Shown here: in pieces, positions 1 through 7,764 of the stretch
How the letters are laid out: every line of letters starts with the position of its first letter
How positions within the stretch are numbered: the first letter of the stretch is position 1
DNA from: Cellulomonas sp. SG140
Lineage (GTDB): Bacteria > Actinomycetota > Actinomycetes > Actinomycetales > Cellulomonadaceae
Direction: 5' to 3'
DNA length: 64,000 nucleotides
Assembly: GCF_025770785.1 (NCBI RefSeq)
Contig: NZ_JANZLA010000002.1
Span: 186,001-250,000 of the forward strand
Position numbers and translations under genes: made by a program
Notes under the pieces: generated by a model
The model's input: the letters and a program-made list of their open reading frames with translations, nothing else
Database searches by the model: none
What the model was told of the DNA's origin: nothing

Positions 1-223
1 GGCGTCCCGCGGCGTCGACGCCGGTCGCCTGCACGTGACCGTTGGGCCACGGGCAGATCCAGACGTCCCGCCAGGCGGGTGGGATGGCGAGCGCGGCGAT
101 GGCGGCCCGCACCTCGGGGTCCTCGATGCGGTGACCGGTCACGTCGAGGTAGACGAAGCCGCGGCCGGCGCGGCGCCGTGTCCAGCCCGGGGCGTCCAGG
201 CGGGAGCGGCGCAGACGAACCAT
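1..223 (-). CDS. DNA topoisomerase IB, N-terminal fragment (runs off the left edge)
   Basis: Type IB topoisomerases relax supercoils through a transient 3'-phosphotyrosyl link. Only the first 74 codons are present, read leftward from an ATG whose complement is at 221-223. The translation has the RLRRS opening, a GRGFVYLD segment, IPPAW, then VWICPWPNGHVQATG, which is the characteristic N-terminal domain of the bacterial (poxvirus-like) enzymes. The catalytic domain with its tyrosine lies outside the window. An AGGTGA ribosome-binding site lies about 13 nt upstream, which is a long spacing. The nearest gene, tesB, is on the same strand about 100 bp upstream. Confidence 0.85.
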   Translation of the reverse strand, partial: MVRLRRSRLDAPGWTRRRAGRGFVYLDVTGHRIEDPEVRAAIAALAIPPAWRDVWICPWPNGHVQATGVDAAGR

Positions 224-324
224 GGCAGGCAGTGTCACCTGACGGCTGCCGCCGCGCCCGCCGAGGCCGCCTCGCCCGCCGAGGGCGCGCCGTCCGCCGA
301 GACCGCCCGGTCATCGAGGCCGGC

Positions 325-1305
325 TCAGCCCAGCGGCACCCGCACCATGCCCTCCTGGGCGATGGACGCCACCAGCGCCCCGTCCTGGTCGAACACGCGC
401 GCGGCTCCGAGCCCCCGGCCGCCCTGACCGCTGGGGGAGGACTGCACGTACAGCAGCCACTCGTCGACGTGCACGTCGCGGTGCCACCACATGGCGTGGT
501 CCAGCGAGGCGATGGACAGCTGCGGCGTGGCCCAGGACAGGCCCGCGTGGCGGAGCACCGGCTCGAGCATCACCTGGTCGCAGGCGTACGCCAGCAGAGC
601 CCGGTGCAGCAGCTGGTCGTCCGGCACCGCGGCACGGGCCTTGACCCACGCCAGCTGCCGACCGGTGCGCTCCCGGTCCGGGCGCAGGTAGATGGATCCG
701 TTGACGTGCCGCACGTCGAACGCACCGTCGGCCCAGAACCGCGCGAACGGGTGGTCGATCCGCGCCAGGTGGTCCAGTGCCGTGGGCACCTCCTCCGGAC
801 CCGGCACCCCGTGCGGCATCCGCTCGGCGTAGTCGATGCCGGGCTGCTCCTGCTGGAACGACGCCGTCATGGACAGGATCGGGGCCCCGTGCTGGGCCGC
901 GTGCGTGCGGCGGGCGCTGAAGGACCGGCCGTCGCGCAGGCGCTCGACACCGAACTCGATCGGGACGTCGATCTCGCCCGCGCGCAGGAAGTACCCGTGG
1001 AGCGAGTGCGGCAGCCGCGGGCCCGCGTCGGGGTCGTCGACCAGTGTCCGGCCGGCGGCGAGGAGGGCCTGCGCCAGCACCTGGCCGCCGAACACGCGTC
1101 CGTTGGGGTGCGCCAGGCTCGTCCCGACGAACGTGTCCGGGGCGCCGCCGGCGGCGAGGTCGAGCGTGCGGAGCACCGTGCCGAGGGCGGCGGCGCCGGC
1201 CTCGTCGCTCGCCTCCACCTGGGCGGCGCCGACCGACGACCCCGTCGGCGACGGCGCGGTCGGTCCGACCGGCTCGGGATCCACCGTGCGCGACCGGTCC
1301 GTCAT
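325..1305 (-). CDS. tesB: acyl-CoA thioesterase II
   Basis: Hydrolyses acyl-CoA to free fatty acid and CoA in the cytoplasm. The 326-residue protein has the double hot-dog layout of TesB: an N-terminal half with [18 protein letters not shown] and [11 protein letters not shown], and a C-terminal half ending in the [11 protein letters not shown] and GQGGRGLG segments with the final QEGMVR. Length fits the family (about 280-330). I start at the ATG at 1303-1305, preceded by GAGGAGGCACG. A longer frame exists upstream but would overlap most of the globin gene. The start overlaps the globin stop by 4 bp (ATGA), so the two are translationally coupled. The first 40 or so residues are low-complexity. 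Confidence 0.9.
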   Translation of the reverse strand: MTDRSRTVDPEPVGPTAPSPTGSSVGAAQVEASDEAGAAALGTVLRTLDLAAGGAPDTFVGTSLAHPNGRVFGGQVLAQALLAAGRTLVDDPDAGPRLPHSLHGYFLRAGEIDVPIEFGVERLRDGRSFSARRTHAAQHGAPILSMTASFQQEQPGIDYAERMPHGVPGPEEVPTALDHLARIDHPFARFWADGAFDVRHVNGSIYLRPDRERTGRQLAWVKARAAVPDDQLLHRALLAYACDQVMLEPVLRHAGLSWATPQLSIASLDHAMWWHRDVHVDEWLLYVQSSPSGQGGRGLGAARVFDQDGALVASIAQEGMVRVPLG

Positions 1306-1691
1306 CGTGCCTCCTCGAAGGTGTTGAGCAGCGAGTGGGCGGCCCGCTCCAGGTAGTCCCACAGCTCGCCCTTGTGCAGCGGTGCCAGGTCGAGCGTGTC
1401 GAGCGCTGCCCGCATGTGCGCCAGCCACCGGTCACGAGCCTGCGGGTCCACGCGGAACCCGGCGTGACGCATCCGCAGCCGAGGGTGCCCGCGCGTCTCG
1501 GAGTACGTCGTCGGGCCGCCCCAGTACTGCTCCAGGAACATGGTCAGGCGCTGTGCGGCGGGCCCCAGGTCGTCCTCGGGGTACATCGGCCGGAGCACCG
1601 GGTCGTCGGCCACCCCCGCGTAGAAGGCGTCGACCAGCCGCACGAACGTCTGGTGCCCGCCGACGGCGGTGTAGAAGGAGTCGGACCGCAC
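1302..1691 (-). CDS. glbO: group II truncated haemoglobin (GlbO-like)
   Basis: Small haem protein binding O2, linked in actinobacteria to oxygen handling or peroxide chemistry. The 129 residues match the truncated 2-on-2 globin pattern: [22 protein letters not shown] (helix A/B), [19 protein letters not shown], the EQYWGGP segment, and RMRHAGF carrying the proximal histidine. The Trp in HKGELWDYL fits the conserved G8 Trp of group II. The start is GTG at 1691, with GAGGA about 9 nt upstream. It is the first gene of a two-gene unit with tesB (4-bp overlap). A decamer tandem repeat lies just upstream. Confidence 0.9.
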   Translation of the reverse strand: MRSDSFYTAVGGHQTFVRLVDAFYAGVADDPVLRPMYPEDDLGPAAQRLTMFLEQYWGGPTTYSETRGHPRLRMRHAGFRVDPQARDRWLAHMRAALDTLDLAPLHKGELWDYLERAAHSLLNTFEEAR

Positions 1692-1710
1692 CGCGCCATC
1701 CTCACACGAG

Positions 1711-1780
1711 CCGTGACCACCGATGACGACCTATGACGACCCACGACGACCCACGACGGCCCATGACGACCCGTGACGAC
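1711..1780. repeat. seven tandem decamers (CCRYGACGAC type) in a divergent promoter region
   Basis: Seven consecutive 10-bp units in register fill the region between the globin start (leftward) and the PTS IIB gene (rightward). The best-conserved core is GACGAC at positions 5-10 of each unit; the first unit reads GACCAC and the fifth GACGGC. The 10-bp period places each copy on the same DNA face. Function unknown; multimeric regulator binding or a slipped-strand variable tract are both possible. Confidence 0.75.
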
Positions 1781-1804
1781 CAGGACCGCTCGCACGTGCG
1801 GCGA

Positions 1805-1810
1805 TACGCT
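1805..1810 (+). promoter_or_regulatory. -10 element candidate for the PTS IIB gene
   Basis: TACGCT fits the actinobacterial TANNNT -10 hexamer. It would place transcription start near 1817, giving a leader of about 50 nt before the ATG at 1866. The decamer repeat array ends about 25 bp upstream, where an activator or repressor could touch the -35 region. No convincing -35 hexamer is visible. Confidence 0.4.
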
Positions 1811-1865
1811 GGTCCGACGCCGGCCCTCGCCGTGACGGATGCGGCGGAGCGACTGAGGGAGACCG

Positions 1866-2096
1866 ATGAGCAAGGCGGAGCAGATCCTGGCGGCACTCGG
1901 CGGCAGCGCCAACGTGGTGGACCTGGAGCCGTGCATCACCCGGCTGCGCGTCGAGGTGACGGACACCCAGCAGGTCGACGAGGCCGGTCTGCGGGCCAGC
2001 GGCGCGTTCGGCGTCGTGCGGTCCGGCAAGGTCGTCCAGGTGATCGTCGGCCCGGAGGCCGACTCGCTCGCCGCGGAGCTGGACAGCCTGCGCTGA
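1866..2096 (+). CDS. standalone PTS EIIB protein, glucose/N-acetylglucosamine type
   Basis: Cytoplasmic phosphotransfer domain of the sugar phosphotransferase system; it passes phosphate from EIIA to the incoming sugar. The 76-residue protein is a single EIIB domain. The hallmark is EPCITRLRVEV, with the phosphorylatable cysteine at residue 23, followed by GVVRSGKVVQVIVGPEA. Start ATG is preceded by GGGAGACCG. No EIIC or EIIA gene lies in the window, so its partner permease must be encoded elsewhere. Its own promoter region contains the decamer array. Confidence 0.9.
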   Translation: MSKAEQILAALGGSANVVDLEPCITRLRVEVTDTQQVDEAGLRASGAFGVVRSGKVVQVIVGPEADSLAAELDSLR

Positions 2097-2110
2097 CGCG
2101 GCACGCGGGT

Positions 2111-3319
2111 TCAGCGCGTCGGGCCCTCCGGCGGCTGCTGCCCGGCGTCTGACGCCGAACCGGTCGGGTGCGGTTCGACGGCCTCCTCCACCGGGGTGCG
2201 GTGCGGGTCCCGGGCCGTGGCGTCGGCGTCCGGCCCGGCTGGCGACGGCTGCTGGTCGGCCGCGGCGGAGGGGCTGCCCGCGGGCTCCTCGGCTCCGGGT
2301 TCGGCGGCGGCCGCCCGCGCCGCGATCCGTGCCGCCATCGCGTCGCGCTGACCGCCGAGCGGCACGTCGTTGCGCTCCAGGACGTCCCGCGCGGCCCGCC
2401 GCAGCCGGCGGGCGACCTCCCACTGGCGCGCCGGCGCCGTGCGGACCGTCAGCTGCAGGGTGACCGCGTCGGCGCTGAGCCGCTCGATCCCGCGCACCGA
2501 GGGCTCGCCCTCCACCCAGTCCCGCACATGGGGGTCGGCGACCACCTGCGCGGCGGCCTGCTGCAGCAGCGACCGGACCTGGTCCAGGTCCTGGAAGTAG
2601 TCGACGTCGATCTCCACCGTGGCGGTGGCCCAGCCCTGCGTCTTGTTGCCCACGCGGACCATCGAGCCGTTCGGGACGTACCAGAGGGTGCCCTCCGCAT
2701 CGCGCAGCCGTGTCACACGGAGCCCGACCGCCTCGACGGTCCCCGTCGCCGGGCCGACGTCCACCACGTCGCCCACGCCGTACTGGTCCTCGACCAGCAT
2801 GAACAGCCCCGTGAGCGTGTCCTTCACCAGGCTCTGCGCACCGAAGCCGACGGCCACGCCGACGATGCCGGCCGAGGCGATGAAGGGTGCGAGGTTCACC
2901 CCGAGCGCGTCCAGCACCAGGAACACCGCCATCGCGCCGACGACGAGCCCGGCCGTGGAGCGCAGCACCGAGCCGATGGTGCGCGCGCGCTGCGCGCGCC
3001 GGGCTCCCGCGACCGGGTTGGTGCCGAGCAGCGCGGCCGCCCGTTCCGACTCGCCGAGTGAGCGCAGCGTGGGGATGCCCTTGGCGATGTGGTCGGTCAG
3101 CGTGTTGATCAGCACGCGCAGCACCACGAGCACCACGCCGGAGATCACCAGGATCAGCAGGATCCGCAGCGGGACGCCGGTGAACCAGTGCCACCAGCTG
3201 CGGGCCGAGGTCGGGTTGGCCGGCAGCAGCGCGGGCTCCGTGCTCTGGCTCGGGTGCGGTGCCGGCGTGGCGGCCGCGAGCCAGGGTCCGGTCGCCAGGC
3301 GCTCGACGAGAGGCCTCAT
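2111..3319 (-). CDS. MscS-family mechanosensitive ion channel
   Basis: Membrane channel that opens on hypo-osmotic stress. In the 402-residue protein, hydrophobic segments fall at about 48-70, 115-140 and 145-175. The third carries the pore-lining pattern with GIVGVAVGFGAQSLVKD, followed by the beta domain motif EDQYGVGDVVDV and LWYVPNGSMVRVGNKTQGW. The C-terminal 70 residues are Ala/Pro/Glu-rich and probably disordered. The ATG start at 3317-3319 overlaps the stop of the upstream peptidase gene by 4 bp, so the two are one transcription unit. This start excludes a long unrelated upstream open stretch. Confidence 0.9.
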   Translation of the reverse strand: MRPLVERLATGPWLAAATPAPHPSQSTEPALLPANPTSARSWWHWFTGVPLRILLILVISGVVLVVLRVLINTLTDHIAKGIPTLRSLGESERAAALLGTNPVAGARRAQRARTIGSVLRSTAGLVVGAMAVFLVLDALGVNLAPFIASAGIVGVAVGFGAQSLVKDTLTGLFMLVEDQYGVGDVVDVGPATGTVEAVGLRVTRLRDAEGTLWYVPNGSMVRVGNKTQGWATATVEIDVDYFQDLDQVRSLLQQAAAQVVADPHVRDWVEGEPSVRGIERLSADAVTLQLTVRTAPARQWEVARRLRRAARDVLERNDVPLGGQRDAMAARIAARAAAAEPGAEEPAGSPSAAADQQPSPAGPDADATARDPHRTPVEEAVEPHPTGSASDAGQQPPEGPTR

Positions 3320-5481
3320 GCGAGCAGCCCCGTCCGGTCGGCGACGAACTGCAGCTCCTCGGTGGTCAGGCCGACGCTGCGCGACAGCGACCTGCCGCCG
3401 TGCCCCACCCCCGTCTCGCGGCGGACCAGCACCGGTGCCTCGTCGGGTGCGGCGCTGGTCGCCGCCTGCAGGGCGGCGGCGAGCTTGCGGGCGTGCAACG
3501 GGTCCACGCGGCTGTCTCCTTCGAAGACGGTGAAGAGGGTGGCCGGGTAGCGCGTGCCCGGCACCACCCGGTGGTAGGGGGAGTACCCGAGCAGCCAGTC
3601 GAGCTCCTCCGGCACGTCCGCGTCCCCGTACTCCTCGGTCCACGTGCGGCCGAGGCCGAACAGCTGGTACCGCACCATGTCGAGCAGCGGCGCCGAGCAG
3701 ACGGCCGCGGCGAACAGGTCCGGCCGCTGGGTGACCGCCGCGCCGACCAGCAGCCCGCCGTTGGAGCCGCCCCAGCACGCCAGCTCGGCGGGCGTGGTCC
3801 ACCCCGTCGCGACCAGGTGCTCCGCCACCGCGTGGAAGTCGTCGAACACGTTCTGCTTGTGCTGCCGCATGCCGGCCCGGTGCCAGTCCTCGCCCTCCTC
3901 GCCGCCGCCGCGCAGGTTGGCGACGACGTAGGTGCCGCCGGCCTCGACCCACGCCAGGGTGGTGGCCGAGTACGCCGGGTCGAGGCTGACCTGGAAACCG
4001 CCGTACCCGTACAGGACGGTCGGCGCGGGTGTGCAGGGTCGGCCTGCCTGGTCCACCGCGTCGGCGCGGGTCACGACGAAGGCGCGCACCACCGTGCCGT
4101 CCCGGCTGGGCACCTCGAGGCGTCCGACGTGCACCGCCGGCAGGTCCGGGGGACTGCCCGGCGGGGCGGCCCACAGGCTCGTCTCCCCGGTGCGGCCGTC
4201 GTGCACCTGCACGCTCGGCACCGTCGTGTGGTCGGTGTAGGAGAACCAGATCTCGGGGCCGCCGTCGCGCCGGGCGACGAGCCCGGACACCGAACCGAGC
4301 CCCGGCAGCGGGACCTCACCGAGCCGCGCGCCGGTCACCGGGTCGTGCCGGGTGACCTCGCTGACGGCGTGGCGCCGCCACGACGCGAGCAGTGCGGTCG
4401 GCACGGTCCGGTCGCCACCGCCGTCGAGCAGCGCGACGTCCTCGAGCACCGCCTCGTCGTCCTGCGCGAGCAGCGTCCGCCACGTACCCACACCGGGATC
4501 GTCCGGCCGCGTGACCGCAAGGCGCCCCCGCGGGGCGTCCAGGTCCGTCAGCACGTACAGCGCGCCGTCGCGGCCCACCCAGGCGCCGACCTGCGCGTCG
4601 TGCCCGACGGCCACCTCCCGCAGCTCCGGCACCGGGCCGGCCGACAGGTCGCCGATCCAGACGTCGGTGCGCGGCGCCGTGCCGGCCGACGCAGAGAGCA
4701 GCAGCCACCGTCCGTCGCGGGACACCGACACGCCGTAGTAGTTGGTGGGGTCGAGGCCCGCCCCGAACACCTCGACGTCCCGCGCAGGGTCCGTGCCGAC
4801 ACGGTGCAGCCACACCCGCCGGTGGAACGCCCGCTCCTCGGCCGGGACCAGCTCGGGCGCCAGCCGACGGACGTAGTAGAACGCCGCGTCACCGTCCGGG
4901 TCGGGCACCCAGGCGACGGGCGAGTACCGCGCCCGGTCGACGGGACCGTCCACCAGCTCGCCGGTCCGCACGTCCAGGACGAACAGGACGCTCTCCTCGG
5001 TGCCGCCGGACGAGATCTGGTACGCGAGCAGCCGGCCGTCCGTCGACGGCTGCCACGCGTCCAGCGTCGTCGTGCCCTCCGGGTCCAGCGCCATCGGGTC
5101 CACCAGGACGCGCTCGCGGACGCCGCCGTCCGGCGCCGGCTCCGCCACGAGCACCACGGCGTGCTCCGCCCCTGGCTCCCGGCGGGTCTGGAACCGCAGG
5201 TCGCCCCGCCAGACTGGGGTGCCGACGTGGCCCGCGCCGAGCAGCGACCGAAGCCGCTGGTCGATCGTGCCGGCGGCGAAGGCCGTGCCGGCCGCGCGCT
5301 CCACCAGCTCGGTGCGGTAGGCGGCGTACACGGCGTCCTGCGCGGCCGACCACTCCCGCGTCGCCGCGTCGTCCGGATCCTCCAGCCAGCGGTACGGGTC
5401 CGCCACCGGCCGCCCGTGCAGCAGGTCGACGACGTCGGCCACGCGGGCGGGCGGGTAGCGCAGGCGGATCGGGGAGGCCAT
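3316..5481 (-). CDS. prolyl oligopeptidase family serine peptidase (S9A)
   Basis: Cleaves short proline-containing peptides in the cytoplasm. The 721-residue protein has the S9A beta-propeller N-terminal half (opening with [28 protein letters not shown]) and a C-terminal alpha/beta-hydrolase domain. The catalytic triad is visible: Ser573 in WGGSNGG, Asp660 in [12 protein letters not shown], and His694 in [16 protein letters not shown] marks the start of the hydrolase domain. No signal peptide is seen. Length is typical. It is coupled by a 4-bp overlap to the MscS gene downstream. Confidence 0.92.
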   Translation of the reverse strand: MASPIRLRYPPARVADVVDLLHGRPVADPYRWLEDPDDAATREWSAAQDAVYAAYRTELVERAAGTAFAAGTIDQRLRSLLGAGHVGTPVWRGDLRFQTRREPGAEHAVVLVAEPAPDGGVRERVLVDPMALDPEGTTTLDAWQPSTDGRLLAYQISSGGTEESVLFVLDVRTGELVDGPVDRARYSPVAWVPDPDGDAAFYYVRRLAPELVPAEERAFHRRVWLHRVGTDPARDVEVFGAGLDPTNYYGVSVSRDGRWLLLSASAGTAPRTDVWIGDLSAGPVPELREVAVGHDAQVGAWVGRDGALYVLTDLDAPRGRLAVTRPDDPGVGTWRTLLAQDDEAVLEDVALLDGGGDRTVPTALLASWRRHAVSEVTRHDPVTGARLGEVPLPGLGSVSGLVARRDGGPEIWFSYTDHTTVPSVQVHDGRTGETSLWAAPPGSPPDLPAVHVGRLEVPSRDGTVVRAFVVTRADAVDQAGRPCTPAPTVLYGYGGFQVSLDPAYSATTLAWVEAGGTYVVANLRGGGEEGEDWHRAGMRQHKQNVFDDFHAVAEHLVATGWTTPAELACWGGSNGGLLVGAAVTQRPDLFAAAVCSAPLLDMVRYQLFGLGRTWTEEYGDADVPEELDWLLGYSPYHRVVPGTRYPATLFTVFEGDSRVDPLHARKLAAALQAATSAAPDEAPVLVRRETGVGHGGRSLSRSVGLTTEELQFVADRTGLLA

Positions 5482-5561
5482 GACCCGACAGGCTACGCAG
5501 GGCAGGGCGGCCGCCGCGTGTGGCCGGGTCGCGCCGCACCGGCTCTGGCAGGATCGGTGCC

Positions 5562-7697
5562 GTGCCAGACGAGACCGAGCGCCCAGCCGAGCCGCTGCTG
5601 CGCCTCGCGGCGGCCTACGGGGTGGTCCCCGACTACCGCGGGCACGACGGGCTGCACCACTGGGCCTCCGAGGCGACCCTCCGCGGCGTGCTCGCGGCCC
5701 TGGGCGTCGACGCGTCTTCGCCGGAGCGGGTGGCGCTCGCCGTCGCGCACGTCGAGGACATGCCGTGGCGCCGGGTGGTGCCGCCGGTGGTGGTCACCCG
5801 CAGCGGGCGCCAGGCCCACGTGCCCGTGCACGTGACGGACGGCGACCCGGTCCGCGTCTGGCTGGCGCTGGACGAGGAGGCCGGTGGCGGCCGCCTCGAG
5901 CTGACGCAGGCCGACGTGTACGTCGAGCCGCGGGTGGTCGACGGTCGGCGGGTCGGACGGGCGACGTTCACCCTGCCCGCCGACCTCCCGCTGGGCTGGC
6001 ACGAGCTGCACGCCGAGGGGCCCAGCGCCGGTGCGCACTGCGCCGTGGTGGTCACCCCGGACCGCCTGGAGCTGCCTGCCGCGCTCGCCGATCGGCACGC
6101 CTGGGGCTACATGGCCCAGCTGTACTCGGTGCGCTCTCGGGCGTCGTGGGGCATCGGCGACCTCGGCGACCTGGCGGAGATCGGCTGGCTCGCGGCGAAG
6201 CGGTGCGGTGCCGACTTCGTCCTGGTCAACCCGTTGCACGCCGCAGAGCCGGCCGGCCGCATGACGCCGAGCCCCTACCTGCCCACCTCCCGGCGCTTCA
6301 TCAACCCGGTGTACATCCGCGTGGAGGACGTGCGGGAGACGGCCTACCTGTCGGCCGCCGACCGCGCGCTGGTCGAGTGGGCCGCCGAACCGGTGCTGGC
6401 GCTCGACGCCGATCCGGGTCCCATCGACCGGGACGCGGCGTGGACCGCGAAGAAGGTGGCGCTTGAGGTGGTGTTCGCCGCGCCGCGGTCCGCCGCCCGC
6501 CAGGAGGCGTTCGACGACTTCGTCGCGGAGCAGGGCGCGGGCCTCGAGACGTTCGCGCTGTGGTGCGCGCTGTGCGAGCGGTACGCCGACCAGCCGCGGT
6601 GGCCGGCCGAGGCGCTCGACCCGTCGTCCGAGCTGGTGAAGGCGGCGCGGACCGAGCTGGCCGAACGGATCGTGTTCCACGAGTGGCTGCAGTGGGTGGC
6701 CGACACCCAGCTGGCAGAGGCGCACCGCGCCGCCCGGTCCGGTGGGATGGCGATCGGCGTCATGCACGACCTCGCGGTCGGGGTGCACCCCGAGGGTGCC
6801 GACGTGTGGGCGCTGGGCGACGTGCTGTCGTCGGGCGCGACCGTCGGGGCGCCCCCGGACATGTACAACCAGCAGGGGCAGGACTGGTCGCAGCCGCCGT
6901 GGCGACCGGACGCCCTGGCCCGCGCCGCCTACCGCCCGTACCGCGACATGCTGCGCACGATCCTCCGGCACGCCGGGGCGCTGCGGATCGACCACGTGAT
7001 CGGCCTGTTCCGGCTGTGGTGGGTGCCCACCGGCATGTCGGCCGCGGAGGGTGCGTACGTCCGCTACGACCACGAGGCCCTGGTCGGCATCCTGGCGCTC
7101 GAGGCGCACCGGGCTCGCGCCCTGGTGATCGGTGAGGACCTCGGCACGGTCGAGCCGTGGGTCCGCGACTACCTGTCCGAGCGCGGCATCCTGGGGACGT
7201 CGGTGCTGTGGTTCGAGCAGGACATGCACGGGAACCCGGTGCCCCCGGAGCACTACCGTCGGCTCGCTCTGGCGACGGTGACCACCCACGACCTGCCGCC
7301 CACCGCCGGCTACCTCGCGGGCGAGCACGTGACGCTGCGCAACCGGCTGGGCCTGCTGACGGCACCGGTGGAGCAGGTCCGCGCCGAGGCCGAGGCGGAG
7401 CGCAACCGGATGCTGACCGCCCTGCGGCAGCGCGGCATGCTCGGCGACGACCCGTCCGAGCGGGAGATCGTCGAGGCCCTGCACCGCTGGGTGCTCGCGA
7501 CGCCGGCGGCGCTGATCGGGGTGTCCCTGGCGGACGCGGTCGGGGAGCGGCGGGCGCAGAACCAGCCGGGCACCGACACCGAGTACCCGAACTGGAAGAT
7601 CCCGCTGACGGACAGCTCCGGTGCGGTGGTGCTGGTCGACGACCTGTTCGACAACCAGCGTCTGCTCTCGCTGGCCGCCGTGATGAACGGCCGCTGA
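5562..7697 (+). CDS. malQ: 4-alpha-glucanotransferase (amylomaltase, GH77)
   Basis: Transfers alpha-1,4-glucan segments between maltodextrins. The 711-residue protein has an actinobacterial N-terminal beta-rich extension (about 170 residues) before the GH77 barrel, which starts near RSRASWGIGDLGDL. Catalytic motifs are present: LRIDHVIGLFRLWW (nucleophile Asp), GEDLGTVEPWVRD (acid/base Glu) and TTHDLPPTAGY (stabilising Asp). I choose the GTG at 5562: a CAGGAT box ends 7 nt before it, as in a leaderless transcript, and no good ribosome-binding site supports the frame's earlier GTG at 5520. It converges on pepN. Confidence 0.93.
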   Translation: MPDETERPAEPLLRLAAAYGVVPDYRGHDGLHHWASEATLRGVLAALGVDASSPERVALAVAHVEDMPWRRVVPPVVVTRSGRQAHVPVHVTDGDPVRVWLALDEEAGGGRLELTQADVYVEPRVVDGRRVGRATFTLPADLPLGWHELHAEGPSAGAHCAVVVTPDRLELPAALADRHAWGYMAQLYSVRSRASWGIGDLGDLAEIGWLAAKRCGADFVLVNPLHAAEPAGRMTPSPYLPTSRRFINPVYIRVEDVRETAYLSAADRALVEWAAEPVLALDADPGPIDRDAAWTAKKVALEVVFAAPRSAARQEAFDDFVAEQGAGLETFALWCALCERYADQPRWPAEALDPSSELVKAARTELAERIVFHEWLQWVADTQLAEAHRAARSGGMAIGVMHDLAVGVHPEGADVWALGDVLSSGATVGAPPDMYNQQGQDWSQPPWRPDALARAAYRPYRDMLRTILRHAGALRIDHVIGLFRLWWVPTGMSAAEGAYVRYDHEALVGILALEAHRARALVIGEDLGTVEPWVRDYLSERGILGTSVLWFEQDMHGNPVPPEHYRRLALATVTTHDLPPTAGYLAGEHVTLRNRLGLLTAPVEQVRAEAEAERNRMLTALRQRGMLGDDPSEREIVEALHRWVLATPAALIGVSLADAVGERRAQNQPGTDTEYPNWKIPLTDSSGAVVLVDDLFDNQRLLSLAAVMNGR

Positions 7698-7716
7698 GCG
7701 CCCGCTCACCGGCTCG

Positions 7717-7757
7717 GCCCGTGGCCGGCCCACCTCGCCGGCGGGACGGCCACGGGC
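7717..7757. terminator. bidirectional hairpin between malQ and pepN
   Basis: Eleven-base arms GCCCGTGGCCG (7717-7727) and CGGCCACGGGC (7747-7757) are perfectly complementary around a 19-nt loop that contains a further GCC/GGC pair. It lies in the 67-bp gap between two convergent genes, so it can terminate both. No T-tract follows, as is usual in high-GC actinobacteria. Confidence 0.7.
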
Positions 7758-7764
7758 GCCGCGG

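Noticed and set aside
3259..5835. Plus-strand open frame antisense to the prolyl oligopeptidase
   Set aside because: No domain signature; the minus strand carries an intact catalytic triad.
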